A DNA stretch of 64,000 bases from Coprococcus comes ATCC 27758 (lineage in GTDB: Bacteria; Bacillota; Clostridia; Lachnospirales; Lachnospiraceae). The position numbers and the translations under genes were made by a program. Positions 62,686 to 64,000 of the stretch are shown in pieces. Each line of letters begins with the position of its first letter. Position 1 is the stretch's first letter. The notes under the pieces are model-generated. The model had not been told where the DNA came from. It saw nothing but the letters and a program-made list of their open reading frames with translations, and did not search any database. Location of the stretch: contig NZ_CP102277.1 in the NCBI RefSeq assembly GCF_025149785.1, positions 2,046,001-2,110,000 of the forward strand. The letters are read 5' to 3'.

Positions 62686-62955
62686 ACTCCGTCTCAAAAA
62701 GAGACGAAGTTTCCGCGGTTCCACTCTAAATTAAAAGCAGCTCTCCTGCTTTTCTCTCACGGCCTGTAACGTCTGCCACACGTACCCGGCTACTTGTAAA
62801 ATCTTCACTTTCACGTTCGCCCGGTCAACTCCCGAATGCACTTCATCATCCCTGCTCCCAGATCTGCTTTCAGCCGATGACAGATCCTCTCTGATGGAAC
62901 TCTGAGGATAACTACTCTTTTCGTTCTCCGTCTTTTCAGTTTCATTCATGTCTAG
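62685..62955 (-). promoter_or_regulatory. T-box leader, cysteine specifier
   Basis: Minus-strand leader: AGTA in stem I (AAGAGTAGTT), specifier TGC in TGAAGTGCATT (62840-62838), antiterminator core TGGAACCGCGG (62723-62713), terminator ACTTCGTCTC-TTTTT-GAGACGGAGT with T7. Controls cysE-cysS. Confidence 0.9.
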
Positions 62956-62960
62956 TACAT

Positions 62961-62989
62961 ATAGTATGCGATTTTTTCTATTTTGTCAA
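62961..62989 (-). promoter_or_regulatory. Promoter of the Cys T-box operon
   Basis: Minus strand TTGACA (62989-62984), 17-nt spacer, TACTAT (62966-62961). Confidence 0.8.
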
Positions 62990-62997
62990 CCCGCTTA

Positions 62998-64000
62998 TCA
63001 GACAATCTCGTTGATAAAAACAGGAGAAAACGGCATCAATTTACTGATTTCTTCTTTGAATTCTGCTGAAAAGATCTCTTTTTCTTCCTCTTCAATCTTT
63101 TCCAGCTCTTTATAGCCAAATACAATCGATGTAAGCGCATCAATACTGATCTTCTGCACAGCATCATCTTTGCCGGTGTGTGCTGTCCTTGTCCGGACTA
63201 CAAGATGTTCTTCATTGCCTTTTAGCATAAACAGACAGTTATTTTCCCGGATAATCGGATCATACAGAACAAACTCCAGATCCATCTCTTCTTTGCACAC
63301 CATTGAAGACAGAAGACTTTCTACATTCAAAAGCCGTGCCATGATCAACGGTTTTTTCTTTTCTTCTTTTTTGAGGATGACTCCTGCCTTATCAAAAACA
63401 TCTTCATATCCCTTTCGGAGCAATGGCTCTCTTACTGCAAGCCCATCTTCTTCATCAAAAACAAGGATTCCTCGCATCTCTCCATCCTGCTCTGCGATCA
63501 GGATTCCGCCTTTTTCACTTTCCTGTTCCTTCAAAAGGCGCATATAATAAGCTGCATCCCGTTTGGTATATACCTGTATTTTCTGTTTTTCCAGAACTTC
63601 TTCCGCAAAATCTCCCAGCTTTTTACAGTCTTTTTCCTCTGCCTTTCTGAGTCTCACGCCGGAATCGTTCTGCAATTCCACGATCTTCTGTATTGTCAGT
63701 TCTTTCCCGTCTGTTCCTTTTGCACTCCACACATCGGCTGCATAGATAAACCGGTAATTATGTGGATAGTAAATTTTCTCACTTGCGGGCATCAGGAAAA
63801 AGAATGGCATTTTTTGCTGATACAGATCTCTTGCTGTCTTGCTTAATAATTCTGCCATATAACCTCTGTGCCGATAAAGAGGCTCTGTTGCAACTGCAAC
63901 AATGTATCTGCTCTCTACTGCCTTTTTCCCCATCTGTATTACATAAGGATTCAGCTGCATCATCGCCCGGATATCGTGATCTGTCTCGATCACATAGATT
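62998..64000 (-). CDS. Eis-like GNAT N-acetyltransferase (5' end outside window)
   Basis: The frame is open through the right edge of the window, so the true start is beyond base 64000; an in-frame GTG at 63993 is probably internal because Eis-like proteins have ~60-90 further N-terminal residues. Acetyl-CoA-binding GNAT motif: VAVATEPLYRHRGYMAELLS, followed by LMPASEKIYYPHNYRFIY. The C-terminal part (from ~residue 230) resembles the SCP2-like domain of Eis (ISIDALTSIVFGYKELEKIE). Acceptor substrate unknown. Confidence 0.82.
   Translation of the reverse strand, partial: IYVIETDHDIRAMMQLNPYVIQMGKKAVESRYIVAVATEPLYRHRGYMAELLSKTARDLYQQKMPFFFLMPASEKIYYPHNYRFIYAADVWSAKGTDGKELTIQKIVELQNDSGVRLRKAEEKDCKKLGDFAEEVLEKQKIQVYTKRDAAYYMRLLKEQESEKGGILIAEQDGEMRGILVFDEEDGLAVREPLLRKGYEDVFDKAGVILKKEEKKKPLIMARLLNVESLLSSMVCKEEMDLEFVLYDPIIRENNCLFMLKGNEEHLVVRTRTAHTGKDDAVQKISIDALTSIVFGYKELEKIEEEEKEIFSAEFKEEISKLMPFSPVFINEIV

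Noticed and set aside
1-64000. CRISPR array, rRNA operon, prophage or complete insertion sequence
   Set aside because: No regularly spaced direct repeats, rRNA blocks, transposase, integrase or phage structural genes were seen.

Overview
The window looks like a chromosome segment from an anaerobic, endospore-forming member of the Clostridia, most likely the family Lachnospiraceae. The evidence is a class III (oxygen-sensitive) ribonucleotide reductase, ferrous-iron uptake, a sporulation sigma factor (SigH), a SpoVAF/GerA-type germination protein, three T-box leaders, moderate GC, and the Firmicutes orders dgt-dnaG-rpoD-trmK-nif3 and cysE-cysS-mrnC-rlmB-sigH. The genus cannot be fixed from the sequence. 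Most genes lie on the minus strand.

Layout. 1-9.8 kb: the end of an RluA pseudouridine synthase, then a minus-strand information-processing cluster (PPK2-type kinase, dGTPase, primase, sigma-A, TrmK, Nif3-like, TGS-uridine kinase). 10-18.7 kb: two tRNA-Leu genes, lgt, an unusual P1B-ATPase with a small partner, and a feoA-feoA-feoB operon carrying small Cys-rich/membrane proteins and a Fur-like protein, facing a DtxR-family regulator across a DtxR-like operator. 18.8-24.2 kb: a ferredoxin-like protein, infC-rpmI-rplT with an attenuator leader, and a CsoR/CopA copper module. 24.3-32 kb: an accessory stretch with at least three decayed genes (a DUF1848 gene, a flavodoxin/NADPH reductase and an unidentified gene), a DUF1703-type AAA protein, an HxlR/EamA pair, a MITE-like element, and an orphan adenine methyltransferase with two N-terminal helix-turn-helix units. 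32-38 kb: degV, spoVAF, and nrdD-nrdG-dut behind tandem NrdR-like boxes.

38.4-52.8 kb: a tryptophan T-box controlling a TrpXYZ-type ABC transporter, folD-fchA, metA, an AI-2E-family permease, and a threonine T-box whose first gene is an aldo/keto reductase, with thrS second. Tiny conserved-looking ORFs and asnA follow. 52.8-64 kb: purA, cardiolipin synthase, glnS, tRNA-Thr(GGT), the sigH-rlmB-mrnC-cysS-cysE cluster behind a cysteine T-box, and the 5'-truncated end of an Eis-like acetyltransferase.

The strongest unusual signals are: (i) an in-frame Shine-Dalgarno plus ATG inside copA that would release a CopZ-sized copper chaperone; (ii) a FolD lacking the Lys and Gln normally needed for cyclohydrolase activity, next to a separate cyclohydrolase gene; (iii) two members of one palindromic intergenic repeat family and a separate MITE-like element; (iv) an AUU start codon for infC; and (v) the HTH-methyltransferase fusion with no nuclease partner. 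No rRNA, CRISPR array, complete prophage or complete insertion sequence was seen.
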